A program made the translations under genes and the position numbers. Shown piece by piece: positions 1 to 8,505 of a DNA stretch of 44,257 nucleotides; positions within the stretch are counted from its first letter, which is position 1, and each line of letters starts with the position of its first letter. This DNA comes from Candidatus Zixiibacteriota bacterium (GTDB lineage: Bacteria; Zixibacteria; MSB-5A5; UM-FILTER-46-8), in contig WJIJ01000154.1 of NCBI GenBank assembly GCA_014730345.1, positions 1-44,257 on the forward strand, given 5' to 3'. The notes beneath the pieces are model-generated. The model had not been told where the DNA came from, made no database searches, and saw only the letters and a program-made list of their open reading frames with translations.

Positions 1-831
1 CGACCAGCCGACGAAGCCTAAGTTGTACGGCGTAAATCCGCTGGCCCCATGCCATGTCCATACATCGTTGTAGCCGACTTCCGATGCCCACAATCGGTTA
101 CCGGCATAGCTTAACGAATAATCGTAAAAGCTTTCCGGTAAAGCCGCGGAGTCAACCAGCGTGCCAGAGAAACTATAGGCATAGACGTATGAATCGTCCC
201 ATGTCAAGAGTTGTTCTCTATTACAGGCGATGGCATACTCAGCATTCCCACTACCGTGCCGCAACCCATGTAAAGTTCTGGAAATTCCACCGTTATATAG
301 ACGGATTCCATATACATCACCGGAGCACATCTCGTATACCACTTCATCACTGGATGAAAAGGCGACCTTCGATTCGTTTTCCTGGAAAACATCGGCAAGG
401 TGAATCCACTTGTTTCCTGTTTCCACGTCGATGGCATACAGGTTGCGTGAATTATCCTTGATATAGATTTCTCCATCGATATATTCACGACTATCATAGA
501 AAATCGACCGGGCAGAGAGTCCTGTTTCGATAGTCCGGATAAAATTACCATCCAAATCGAAAATCATCAACACGCCATCCTCGGGATCGCATTCTCCGTT
601 GACGATATAGTAATAGTCGCCGTCGTACGCAATCGATATGGCGGTCCCTCCGTCGGGAAAGAAATGCTGAATGTTCTTGTCCCATACCGGATTGAACTCA
701 ACGATTTCATCCAGCGGGGGGGAATTGTTGCCGCGGTTGCAGGGATTTGCCTGTTTGCCATCAATGATACCCGCGGAAGATACCGCGAACATCAGCAGAA
801 CAGCAAGCAATGCAAATGTAAATTTCCTCAT
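1..831 (-). CDS. secreted repeat/propeller-like protein, partial (runs off the left edge)
   Basis: An open frame of 277 codons runs from an ATG at 831 to the window edge without a stop, so the C-terminus is missing. A GGAG sequence lies just upstream of the ATG. The protein starts with a classic signal peptide (M-R-K-F-T-F-A-L-L followed by a hydrophobic core and A-V-S-S-A-G), so it is exported. The rest has short repeats with aromatic-rich strands such as YDGDYYYI, FDLDGNF and IKDNSRNLY. This resembles a beta-propeller or Kelch/NHL-like fold, but no named family is certain. It is clearly a paralogue of the adjacent gene at 848-2317, sharing blocks such as S-K-V-A-F and R-H-G in the same order. 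A pre-anchor module and sorting domain probably lie beyond the edge, by analogy with the neighbour. Function unknown. Confidence 0.75.
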   Translation of the reverse strand, partial: MRKFTFALLAVLLMFAVSSAGIIDGKQANPCNRGNNSPPLDEIVEFNPVWDKNIQHFFPDGGTAISIAYDGDYYYIVNGECDPEDGVLMIFDLDGNFIRTIETGLSARSIFYDSREYIDGEIYIKDNSRNLYAIDVETGNKWIHLADVFQENESKVAFSSSDEVVYEMCSGDVYGIRLYNGGISRTLHGLRHGSGNAEYAIACNREQLLTWDDSYVYAYSFSGTLVDSAALPESFYDYSLSYAGNRLWASEVGYNDVWTWHGASGFTPYNLGFVGWS

Positions 832-847
832 TTCATCTCCTTTCGTT

Positions 848-2317
848 TTACTTGAGTAATGTCATTTTGCCGTTAAATATTGTTTCGTTGACTTCTAAGC
901 TGTAATAATAAATTCCGCTGGGATAGGTCGAGCCGTTCCAGTTAATGTTGTGCTCCCCGGCGGTCATCCGCGCGTCGATAACATCATCGACAAGCTGACC
1001 GGCGAGATTGTAAATCCGCAAATTGACCCGCGAAGGCTCAGGCAGGTTGAAAGCTATCGATGTTGACGCGTTAAATGGATTCGGATAGTTAGGTTTTACT
1101 TCGATTGACGAGGGGAGATTTGACTGTTGTTCGCCTTCCTGGTACCAGTCTTCGCCCCAAAGAACTTCATGATTTTCCGGACAACCCCACGGGTTGTAAA
1201 ACATGAATTCGTCTCACGTCAAGCACAGATAATCATCTATGCCTGGTCCCGCCTCAATCTGGTAAAAGGCCTGGGTTATGTTTAAGTGGCTTATATCGTG
1301 AACATGGAAGTAATATCTACCCCTGTGAACCTCATAAGCGTTGAATTCAGCATCGAGCAATTTGGTAAGGTCGAAATCGAAGACTGTGCCGGCATTCATA
1401 GGGCCTATACCCGGAAAGAACTCCGCGTGAAGTTCCATCGCGGTAGAACCACAATTAATTACCGCGAGATCAAATATGATATTGCCGTTAATTGTTGGAA
1501 CATAGGGTGTTAGTACACGTGTCCGGCACGACAAGCAAGGTTCCGCCGGGGCGATTCCGGTATATCCATACCAATACCCTGTTCCGCTATCAGCATCGTT
1601 CGCTAACCACAGCCGTCCGTTGGCATAGTCCAGCGACCATCCATAATCGCCGTAGGAAACAGTTAATGAATCCTCAAGGAATCCTCCATGAGAATAGGCG
1701 AATATTTGACTTCCATCCCAGGTGAAGAAGTATTGATTGTTACACCCGATAGCGTTTTCAGAGCCATCTGTTCCATGCCTTATTCCAGTAAAATATTCCC
1801 AACTTAGCGGTTGCTCCAAAGTACCTACATAAACGGTGTCACCGCACATTTCATAAAGAAGATTACAGCAACCGAGATTGAACGCAACCTTTGAGTCGGC
1901 ATGATGAAAAACATCTTCAAGATAAAGCGAAACCTCGCCTGTAGACAAATTAACGTAATAGAGGTTCAAAGAATTATCTTTAATGAATAGTTGTTCTTCT
2001 AAAAGATGATAGAATATAGCCCGCATATCGAGTTCTACGGGGATCATACGTTCAAAATTGCCTTCAAGGTCATAAACAAGGATACTTCCGTTTTCCGGAT
2101 TCCCCATCCTTGCCAAATAGTAGTATTCGCCATCACTGGCGATAGAAACGCTATGACCTCCTTTGGGGAACTGGTGGGGAATGATAATATCAAGCTCCGG
2201 CTCGAAATCGAGTTGACTCATAGCCGGAAGCCTTTGCCGGCCGCATTGGGCGTCGGCATTTTGGGCAAGTGAAACGATAAGTATGACGCCCAAAAGCGCC
2301 ATCAGAATTTTGTTCAT
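848..2317 (-). pseudogene. secreted propeller-like protein with C-terminal sorting domain, interrupted by an in-frame TGA
   Basis: The frame starts at an ATG at 2317 behind a strong GGAGG, reads a signal peptide (M-N-K-I-L-M-A-L-L-G, cleavage near A-D-A-Q) and continues for 367 residues to a TGA at 1216-1214. Reading on in the same frame gives D-E-F, then an ATG at 1204 and 118 more residues with NYPNPFN and a terminal KMTLLK sorting domain. The two parts are therefore one gene split by a single stop codon. The downstream part alone has no signal peptide and no ribosome binding site. The last 100 residues before the TGA match the equivalent stretch of the metalloprotease at 36235-37872; there the position of the TGA is a cysteine. 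The body is a paralogue of the gene at 1-831. It is either a young pseudogene, a sequencing error or, less likely, a recoded codon. Without the sorting domain the product should not be surface-attached. Confidence 0.65.
1181..1216 (-). other. in-frame TGA followed by a perfect 7-bp hairpin
   Basis: On the minus strand the TGA (1216-1214) is followed after 16 bases by ACAACCC, a GTG loop and GGGTTGT (1197-1181), a perfect stem. The spacing and a G at the start of the loop are within the loose limits I recall for bacterial selenocysteine insertion elements. The hairpin also lies in coding sequence for a Tyr-Asn-Pro-Trp-Gly segment, so it may be chance. No selenocysteine machinery is visible in the window. 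Confidence 0.35.
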
Positions 2318-2714
2318 TATTACCTCCAGGAACCAAAAACCAGTTCAACATTATATGATGTAAATTTAGCCGTTATCACCTCCTCAAAACCCGAATCACT
2401 CCAATGATGCCAATTTCGATATCGAGTTTCTGCCCGCCATGTCTAATATGGCTTATAAGCGTCGAAAAGTCAATCAAAATATGGTATTTCAAGGAGATTC
2501 GCTGAGAGTGATGGCGATAAATTTATCCTGAGTATCGCATTATGATTAATTTTAAATATTTTTTCATTTTCCGAATATCTTTAATTGGATAAAAGCATAT
2601 AAGTAGTGGATACTTTGTGAAAAAAGTATCAAAAGCTATTGCGTAAAGGGTATGTTAATATTATATTCAAATTCTGAACATAGACTCGAGTTGATTGAAA
2701 TAAGAGGTAGTGAT
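2318..2714. other. intergenic region between divergent genes
   Basis: This 397-base AT-rich gap separates the minus-strand secreted-protein gene from the plus-strand oxidoreductase operon and should hold both promoters. A weak minus-strand promoter candidate has TATAAT at 2355-2350 with GTGATA at 2379-2374, an 18-base spacer. A short inverted repeat, GATACTTT and AAAGTATC (2609-2630), lies upstream of the operon. I see no convincing promoter for the operon itself and no small gene. Confidence 0.4.
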
Positions 2715-2948
2715 ATGGCATCAGCAAAAGGACGTATAGAAGTAGATCACGTCAGGTGCAAGGGGTGCGAGCTATGCATAATAGCATGTCCGCATGATGT
2801 TCTTGCGCTTTCTGACACATTTTCGGCTAATGGCTACTATCCGGCTGAGATGGTGAAGCCTGAGAAGTGTACCGGATGTAAGCTTTGCGCGATTGCTTGC
2901 CCTGATGTAGCCATCGAGGTATGGAAATTTGAGAGAGAGAAGAAGTAA
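2715..2948 (+). CDS. 2-oxoacid:ferredoxin oxidoreductase delta (ferredoxin-like) subunit
   Basis: A small electron-transfer subunit with two 4Fe-4S motifs, CKGCELCIIACP and CTGCKLCAIACP, each a C-x2-C-x2-C-x3-C-P pattern. It would carry electrons between the catalytic thiamine-diphosphate subunit and free ferredoxin in the cytoplasm. The ATG at 2715 was chosen because GAGGT lies 6 bases upstream. The frame can be extended upstream to 2652, but the added residues do not look like the family, which starts close to the first cluster motif. It is the first gene of a delta-alpha-beta-gamma operon; the alpha gene starts 14 bases after its stop. The family assignment is firm; the oxoacid substrate is not set by this subunit. 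Confidence 0.9.
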   Translation: MASAKGRIEVDHVRCKGCELCIIACPHDVLALSDTFSANGYYPAEMVKPEKCTGCKLCAIACPDVAIEVWKFEREKK

Positions 2949-2962
2949 AGGAGACTGAAGAT

Positions 2963-4027
2963 ATGGCTGAAAGAACCCTGATGAAGGGGAACGAAGCGCT
3001 TGCAGAGGGCGCGATTAGAGCGGGATGCAGGTTTTTTGCCGGGTATCCCATTACTCCGCAGAATGAGGTACCGGAGTATATGTCATGGAGAATTCCGCAG
3101 GAAGGCGGTTTTTTTATTCAAGCCGAATCTGAAGTTGCGGCTATCAACATGCTTTTCGGCGCGGCGGCTACTGGCGCACGGACTATGACCTCGTCGTCGT
3201 CTCCCGGTATCAGCCTTAAACAGGAAGGTATTTCATACTGCGCCGGCGCTGACCTGCCGATTTTCTATGCCAATGTTGTCCGCGGAGGTCCCGGCCTGGG
3301 GAATATCGCTCCCGCCCAGGGGGACTATTTCCAGTCAACACGCGGCGGCGGACATGGCGACTATCGCGTTTTTGTAATGGCCCCCAACTCGGTATCGGAG
3401 ATGGCGAATTTTCCGAAAGTCTGCTACGATATCGCTTTTAAATATCGTGTTCCATCCATGATTCTTGCCGATGGTATCCTCGGCCAGATGATGGAGCCTG
3501 TTGAGTTTAATTTTGATCCCATCGATCCCAATACCTTCGGTCCGTTTGATTGGACAATTGGCGGCGATGCCAGCGGGCGTGAAAGACGGGTTGTTAAATC
3601 TTATGACCTTAAGCCGGGTATGCTCGAAAAACTGAATTTCGAACGCCAGGCTAAATTCGATAAAATAGAAAAGGAAGAAGCTCAATGGGACGGGGAAGGT
3701 CTCGATGACTGCGACCTGTTGATAGCTTCCTATGGATCATGTTCAAGAATATCCAAATCAGCGGCCAAGCTTGCCCGAGAGGATGGTTTAAAGGTCGGGT
3801 TACTCAGACCCATTACCCTTTATCCGTTCCCCAACGCCAAGTTCAAGGAAATGGGCGAAAAGGTTAAGGATATATTGGTAGTTGAGATGAGCCTCGGGCA
3901 GTTTGTGGAAGACGTGAAGCTTGCTACCATGGGTTCAGCGAAGATTCATTTCCACGGCCGTCCGGCAGGCGGTATCCCCTCCGCTGAAGAAGTATATGAA
4001 ATCGTGAAACAGATAATGGGTAAATAG
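2963..4027 (+). CDS. vorB: 2-oxoacid:ferredoxin oxidoreductase alpha subunit (VorB/KorA type)
   Basis: A 354-residue pyrimidine-binding subunit of a four-subunit 2-oxoacid:ferredoxin oxidoreductase, which decarboxylates a 2-oxoacid to its acyl-CoA while reducing ferredoxin. Family landmarks are YPITPQ near residue 33, an A-E-S-E-V-A-A-I-N-M block, the T-S-S-S-S-P-G-I-S-L-K-Q-E-G-I-S run, GGPGLGN and GGGHGDY. The wording of these blocks resembles proteins usually named VorB (branched-chain 2-oxoacid) more than classical KorA, but sequence alone does not fix the substrate; 2-oxoglutarate remains possible. The start has AAGGAGA eight bases upstream. The beta gene follows after 11 bases. The length is normal for the separate-subunit type. 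Confidence 0.9.
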   Translation: MAERTLMKGNEALAEGAIRAGCRFFAGYPITPQNEVPEYMSWRIPQEGGFFIQAESEVAAINMLFGAAATGARTMTSSSSPGISLKQEGISYCAGADLPIFYANVVRGGPGLGNIAPAQGDYFQSTRGGGHGDYRVFVMAPNSVSEMANFPKVCYDIAFKYRVPSMILADGILGQMMEPVEFNFDPIDPNTFGPFDWTIGGDASGRERRVVKSYDLKPGMLEKLNFERQAKFDKIEKEEAQWDGEGLDDCDLLIASYGSCSRISKSAAKLAREDGLKVGLLRPITLYPFPNAKFKEMGEKVKDILVVEMSLGQFVEDVKLATMGSAKIHFHGRPAGGIPSAEEVYEIVKQIMGK

Positions 4028-4038
4028 CGAGGTGTAAT

Positions 4039-4839
4039 ATGGCACAACCAGCAGAAAAGAAGGTTTTCGAACAAACTAAAGGATTGACCGAAATACCGAT
4101 GCGCTATTGCCCGGGATGCGGTCATGGTATCGCCCATCGCCTCGTCGGCGAAGTTATCGAGGAGCTGGGAGTACGCCAGCGCTCGGTGGCAGTCGTCCCC
4201 GTGGGATGTTCGGTATTCCTTGATGAATATGTCAATTGTGACGGTATACAGGGTCCTCACGGCAGGGGTCCGGCTATCGCTACCGGCATAAAAAGAAGCA
4301 GTACGGAAACAATCGTATTCTCGTACCAGGGCGACGGCGACCTGGCATCCATCGGTATGGCCGAGACAATCCATTCGGCGGCCCGTTCGGAGAATATTAC
4401 GATTATATTTATAAACAACGCTATTTATGGCATGACCGGAGGCCAGATGGCTCCCACAACTCTTGTGGGAATGCGCGCCACGACCTGTCCTTCCGGACGT
4501 TCCATCGAGGTCAACGGTTATCCTTTCCACATGTGTGAATTGCTGGCGACCCTGCCGGGAGCTTCATACCTGGCAAGAACATCGCTGGACAAACCCGCGA
4601 ATATCGTGAAGACCAAGAAAGCGATAACCAAGGCGTTCAAAACCCAGATAGAAGGTAAGGGATTCTCCATGGTGGAAATACTTTCGCCGTGTCCCACCGA
4701 CTGGGGAATGACGCCGCTCGAAGCGATCGAACGTCTCCAGAAGGAGATGATTCCTTATTATCCGCTGGGTGTGTACCGTGATTGGGAAGCCGAGGAAAAA
4801 GCGGAGGCGAAAAAAGAGAAAGAAACGGTGGAAGCTTAA
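4039..4839 (+). CDS. 2-oxoacid:ferredoxin oxidoreductase beta subunit (thiamine-diphosphate binding)
   Basis: The 266-residue catalytic subunit that binds thiamine diphosphate and Mg2+. Visible marks are RYCPGCGHG near residue 22 (active-site and cluster-proximal cysteine region), GIQGPHGRG, and the cofactor motif GDGDLASIG followed about 30 residues later by NNAIYGMTGGQ, the usual GDG...NN thiamine-diphosphate signature. The C-terminus is a Lys/Glu-rich tail (A-E-E-K-A-E-A-K-K-E-K-E), a low-complexity extension. It starts at an ATG preceded by GAGGTG and is followed 23 bases later by the gamma gene. The complex works in anaerobic carbon metabolism, in oxidative or reductive direction depending on ferredoxin state. 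Confidence 0.92.
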   Translation: MAQPAEKKVFEQTKGLTEIPMRYCPGCGHGIAHRLVGEVIEELGVRQRSVAVVPVGCSVFLDEYVNCDGIQGPHGRGPAIATGIKRSSTETIVFSYQGDGDLASIGMAETIHSAARSENITIIFINNAIYGMTGGQMAPTTLVGMRATTCPSGRSIEVNGYPFHMCELLATLPGASYLARTSLDKPANIVKTKKAITKAFKTQIEGKGFSMVEILSPCPTDWGMTPLEAIERLQKEMIPYYPLGVYRDWEAEEKAEAKKEKETVEA

Positions 4840-4862
4840 CGCGAAATCAGGAGTAGACAATA

Positions 4863-5393
4863 ATGTATCAAGGAATAATAGTTGCAGGTTTCGGCGGTCA
4901 GGGGGTAGTTTCCATGGGGATTCTTCTCGCGTACGCCGGAATGGTCGACGGAAAACATGTAACCTTTTTCCCCGCCTATGGAGCCGAGATGCGCGGCGGT
5001 ACAGCCAACTGTTCAGTGGTTGTCTCCGATGACGAGGTTGCCTCGCCGGTAGTAGGCGCTCCGGATTCAGTGGTGGTTATGAATGAGCCTTCGTTCGCCA
5101 AGTTCGAACCGATGATAAAACCGGGCGGAAGGCTTTTCATCAATACTTCGCTGGTCTCATCGAGATCCAAGCGCGATGATATTGAGGTAATCGAAGTACC
5201 CGCTAATAAAATAGCCGAGGAAATCGGTACATTAAAGATAGCTAACATGGTTATGGCCGGTTCGCTGGTCAAACATACCGGCATGATGGCCCAGGAGTCA
5301 TTAATTCATTCGGTTGGCAAAGTGTATGTCCGCGCCAAACCGGAGATATTGAAGATGAACGAGGTGGCTATCAAGCAAGGTGCTGAGAATTAA
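4863..5393 (+). CDS. 2-oxoacid:ferredoxin oxidoreductase gamma subunit
   Basis: A 176-residue gamma domain of the pyruvate/ketoisovalerate oxidoreductase family. It opens with the typical glycine-rich start I-I-V-A-G-F-G-G-Q-G-V-V-S-M-G and contains FFPAYGAEMRGGTANCSVVVS near residues 37-57, a block diagnostic of the family. The C-terminal half (N-M-V-M-A-G-S-L-V-K-H-T-G) is also typical. The start is supported by AGGAG nine bases upstream. It is the last gene of the operon; a strong terminator begins 24 bases after its TAA. All four subunits expected for a functional complex are therefore present and intact. Confidence 0.9.
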   Translation: MYQGIIVAGFGGQGVVSMGILLAYAGMVDGKHVTFFPAYGAEMRGGTANCSVVVSDDEVASPVVGAPDSVVVMNEPSFAKFEPMIKPGGRLFINTSLVSSRSKRDDIEVIEVPANKIAEEIGTLKIANMVMAGSLVKHTGMMAQESLIHSVGKVYVRAKPEILKMNEVAIKQGAEN

Positions 5394-5416
5394 GTAGAAA
5401 ACTTCATTAGAAGATT

Positions 5417-5448
5417 AAAACCCCCGGCGATTAATCACGGGGGTTTTT
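5417..5448 (+). terminator. rho-independent terminator of the oxidoreductase operon
   Basis: AAAACCCCCG (5417-5426) pairs with CGGGGGTTTT (5438-5447) around an 11-base loop and ends in a T run. It lies just after the gamma subunit gene. Confidence 0.9.
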
Positions 5449-5495
5449 ACATTTTATTGGATTAGGATTATGGGGCACATCTAAATTAAAAATGG

Positions 5496-5652
5496 ATTCC
5501 CGCCTTCGATGGCTTTCGGCTATCTCGCGGGAATGGCATATAAATCCGCCGAGCGACTGCTTCCTTATGTTATTCCCATGAAAGGGGCAGTTGAAAAACG
5601 CGTTGTGTGTGGCATGCTTGTATTCCTCGATTTATCGAGGAATACTAAGCAT
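5496..5652. repeat. gene-free stretch with REP-like inverted repeats
   Basis: The gap between the operon terminator and the carboxypeptidase terminator holds two separate inverted repeats. ATTCCCGC (5496-5503) pairs with GCGGGAAT (5527-5534). A 12-bp perfect repeat, GTATTCCTCGAT with ATCGAGGAATAC around a two-base centre (5620-5645), is extended by ATGCTT and AAGCAT (5614-5652) with one bulge. A 69-codon open frame covers the area, but it has no ribosome binding site and no recognisable protein. It resembles an intergenic repeat element; I found no second copy in the window. Confidence 0.5.
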
Positions 5653-5700
5653 ATAAGTTATAGATGGGCATTAACCTTCGGGGACGTACCGCTACATTAT

Positions 5701-5727
5701 AAAAATGCCGGGTACTGAGACCCGGCA
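5701..5727 (-). terminator. rho-independent terminator after the carboxypeptidase gene
   Basis: TGCCGGGT (5706-5713) and ACCCGGCA (5720-5727) form an 8-bp stem. On the minus strand it is followed by a T run at 5705-5701. It lies about 34 bases beyond the stop of the gene at 5761. Confidence 0.85.
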
Positions 5728-5760
5728 ATACATCAAAATTGATGATGTTACATATAAGTA

Positions 5761-8373
5761 TTATTTCAGCAAAGTCATCCGTTTCGTCAGAACTTCGTCC
5801 CCGGTCTTTAACTGGTAGAAATAAACACCGGAAGATACCGTTGAAGCATCCCAGCTAACGCTGTGATTTCCGGCTTGAAGGTAACCATCAAGTATGGTCG
5901 CCACTTTCTGACCGCCGAGGTTGTATACATTAAGTTCCACATTACCATCGACGGGCAAGCCGAAGCTGACATTGGTTCGCGCGTTGAACGGATTGGGATA
6001 ATTATCGGCAAGGTAGAACTTGCCCGGTATGGAGTTCAGTTCCTGATTGCCGTCAAACCATCCGGAAAGATTCCATTCATCGCTTTTCCCTCTTAATGGC
6101 GCTTCAATAGTGAATTCAAATGAAGCTGAATCGAGCTTCATGGAAGGATACATTCCCGCGTAGGAGATGTAATCATAAGTACCCAGCGGGGCGAATGTTG
6201 GTATATCCTGTCTTACGCTTTCGGCGAATATGGTCTGATAGGGACCGAGAGGAATGTTGTCGAACCGCTGTATTGGACCGTACATGCTTCCGCCGGGGAG
6301 TCCCAGCATAACCCAAACATCACCAACGACATTCTGACCGGTGTTATTGCTCAATACGCCGGTGAATGTAAAGTATCCGCCGGGATTAACCGTAACGGGT
6401 GTGCCGTGAGGGGTCATGGTGACCGAAACCGGACTGCCGGTACCTGTAACTTCAATGTCCTCGACACCGCTGTAAACACCCCATCCCTGAACATTTTCAG
6501 CCCTGGCGCGATAGTAATAAGTTCCAATTTCCTTATCGAGAATCTGGTAATAAGGATTGGGGATATTGTTGGAAATTGTAGTTATGTTATCGATGGTTCT
6601 GACCGGATAGATTTCATCTACATAAAACCCGGGTTCGGTTACGCCGATATCGGTCTCATACCTGAAGCGGATATAGAGGTTTTCGCCGATATATTCATCC
6701 AGGCTGTAGGATTTAAAATCCCATCCGTAGGAGTCGCCTTCGTAAGTATCGAGAGTATCGAAGTTGTAACCGTCGGTGGATACTTCCACGTAGCCATAGT
6801 CATAACCCGCTTCGATATCATAGTCGATATAGAAAGTAAGGTCGGTCGGTTCGGTAATCTCCACCGGCGTTTCCAGGGTCATAACGGCGTGGTAGCAGTC
6901 GCCCTGTCCGGAATAGAAGCTATAGGAACCCGAGTAATGGGTCGATGAGCGGGAAAAACCTTCCAGTATCCAGTTGTCGGTACCATCTTCAGCGCCATCT
7001 GTAATAGTGTTGAAGCCGAAAACTTCCTGCAGTTCGTAATTAGTGGGGCTTTCATCGCCGGCTACCATATCCCAGCTGACCACGAAATCGCCGTCGTCGT
7101 CGGTAGTCATCTCGGTCATTGCCGGGCCGGCAGGTTCGATAGCACGGTAGGGATTATCGGCAAGTTGAGCCAACGCGATATTGTAACCGCGATGCATATT
7201 TATCAAAGTCGGTATTTGCGATTGAGAGGGCCAGAAGGGACCCGCTTCACAGGTAAATCCGAATATCTTGTTTTTGGATGTTTGCTCACCGTAGGAATAA
7301 TCGTATGCGTTGCCATTGCTTTTATACATTATCTGCCATGTGGTGCCTACATCCTGATAACCTGAGAATGTCGCGAGCGAATCGGCGAATTTCCGGTAGA
7401 GGTGCTGTTCGGGTGTAAAATGACCATTGTCATAACCCCAGGCCTGCAGGACAGCATTGGTACCGCTGTGATAATGTATAGCGAAAGCGAAATCATGCAT
7501 CTGGCACAAAAGCATCACTGCCTGGTTTTCCGGTTCCGAACCCGCGGAGGGACCGCGGTAAGTATTGCTTGAGGGATCCGGGGAAGACCCCTGATTATCA
7601 TATCCCCAGTTGTAAGTATAGTTTCTGTTGTTGTCCACGCCATAAGACCCGCCGTTATTTCTGCGGTTTTTACGCCACATCCCGCCGCCATTAGGATTGG
7701 TCGACTGGTTGTAGACATAGCCGTCCGGATTCATGCAGGGTACTATCCATACCTGGCGGTTATTAACGATGTATTGGGCTTCCGGATCGCTCCAGTAGTT
7801 ATCAAGGAGCCATTCGGCAAAATCGATACATATCTCTCCGCCAATGGGTTCCCGGGCATGGGTAATACCGGTGAACAGTACTTCGGGCTCACCTTCCTGG
7901 ATATAGACGTTATCGGAAATCTTCATAGCCCAGATGGTTCTTCCTTCATGGCTTACGCCCAGGCTGTCAATTTTTGTAAATGTTGGATACTCGGTATTAA
8001 TTGAGTCCAGTTTGGCTACAATTTCATCAAAGGTCCTGAAACCGCCCATGGTCAGGTTTTGGTACTGGCTTGCGTAATGGCTCTCCAGGTCATCAATGAG
8101 CACTTCACAGGCATAACCAAGGCTTTCGATAATCTGTTTTTCAGTCTGGTTAACCGGTAGTTCGATATAAGACTGCTCAAAATTGTAGTTCATGCCATCG
8201 CCGGCTATTCCGGAGGATAGTATTTCCTGAACGCTGGCTTTATCGGGAACATGAACCCTGACCTGCTGATAAATTTCGGTATCAGCAGAATCGGCCAATC
8301 CCGTCAGGGAAAGGACGATAAGTGGAATTAGCAGAAACACCGCTATTTTGGGGTAGTTGTTGAAATTATGCAT
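5761..8373 (-). CDS. secreted zinc carboxypeptidase (peptidase family M14) with sorting domain
   Basis: An 870-residue exoenzyme that should remove C-terminal residues from peptides outside the cell. It has a signal peptide (residues 1-30), a propeptide-like region to about 105, and an M14 domain at about 110-410. The first zinc ligands are in THAREPIG (H172, E175), followed by MNPDGY, WRKNRRNN (substrate-binding arginine region) and VDNNRNY. The third ligand is H300 in A-I-H-Y-H, and the catalytic glutamate is E376 in FTCEAGPFWP. A jelly-roll-like region follows (about 430-640), then the shared pre-anchor module (about 655-765, minus strand near 6430-6100) and a final sorting domain starting NYPNPFNART and ending KMTLLK. 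All catalytic residues are kept. It has its own promoter candidate and terminator. The start ATG has GAGG eight bases upstream. Confidence 0.93.
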   Translation of the reverse strand: MHNFNNYPKIAVFLLIPLIVLSLTGLADSADTEIYQQVRVHVPDKASVQEILSSGIAGDGMNYNFEQSYIELPVNQTEKQIIESLGYACEVLIDDLESHYASQYQNLTMGGFRTFDEIVAKLDSINTEYPTFTKIDSLGVSHEGRTIWAMKISDNVYIQEGEPEVLFTGITHAREPIGGEICIDFAEWLLDNYWSDPEAQYIVNNRQVWIVPCMNPDGYVYNQSTNPNGGGMWRKNRRNNGGSYGVDNNRNYTYNWGYDNQGSSPDPSSNTYRGPSAGSEPENQAVMLLCQMHDFAFAIHYHSGTNAVLQAWGYDNGHFTPEQHLYRKFADSLATFSGYQDVGTTWQIMYKSNGNAYDYSYGEQTSKNKIFGFTCEAGPFWPSQSQIPTLINMHRGYNIALAQLADNPYRAIEPAGPAMTEMTTDDDGDFVVSWDMVAGDESPTNYELQEVFGFNTITDGAEDGTDNWILEGFSRSSTHYSGSYSFYSGQGDCYHAVMTLETPVEITEPTDLTFYIDYDIEAGYDYGYVEVSTDGYNFDTLDTYEGDSYGWDFKSYSLDEYIGENLYIRFRYETDIGVTEPGFYVDEIYPVRTIDNITTISNNIPNPYYQILDKEIGTYYYRARAENVQGWGVYSGVEDIEVTGTGSPVSVTMTPHGTPVTVNPGGYFTFTGVLSNNTGQNVVGDVWVMLGLPGGSMYGPIQRFDNIPLGPYQTIFAESVRQDIPTFAPLGTYDYISYAGMYPSMKLDSASFEFTIEAPLRGKSDEWNLSGWFDGNQELNSIPGKFYLADNYPNPFNARTNVSFGLPVDGNVELNVYNLGGQKVATILDGYLQAGNHSVSWDASTVSSGVYFYQLKTGDEVLTKRMTLLK

Positions 8374-8431
8374 GTGGAAACCTCGTAAAATGAAGATTAG
8401 TAGAAGAATTTGCCAAAAAACCTGTTACTAA

Positions 8432-8459
8432 AATATAACTCAAGATACGGAAATTTCAA
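8432..8459 (-). promoter_or_regulatory. sigma-70-like promoter of the M14 carboxypeptidase gene
   Basis: TTGAAA (8459-8454), 16 bases, TATATT (8437-8432) on the minus strand, giving a leader of about 50 bases to the ATG at 8373. Confidence 0.5.
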
Positions 8460-8505
8460 GTATTATTTATTTTGCGGTTAATGCATATCTGACTGAATAA
8501 GTAGA

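Noticed and set aside
848-1204. Independent 118-residue gene for the sorting domain
   Set aside because: It is in frame with the gene upstream, begins three codons after that stop, and has no signal peptide or ribosome site.
1214-1216. General reassignment of TGA as a sense codon
   Set aside because: The otsB gene and the glycosyltransferase gene at 34010 end properly in TGA, otsB overlapping the next start, so TGA is used as a stop in this genome.
5509-5718. 69-codon plus-strand open frame between the two terminators
   Set aside because: It lies over palindromic sequence, has no ribosome binding site and no recognisable protein character.
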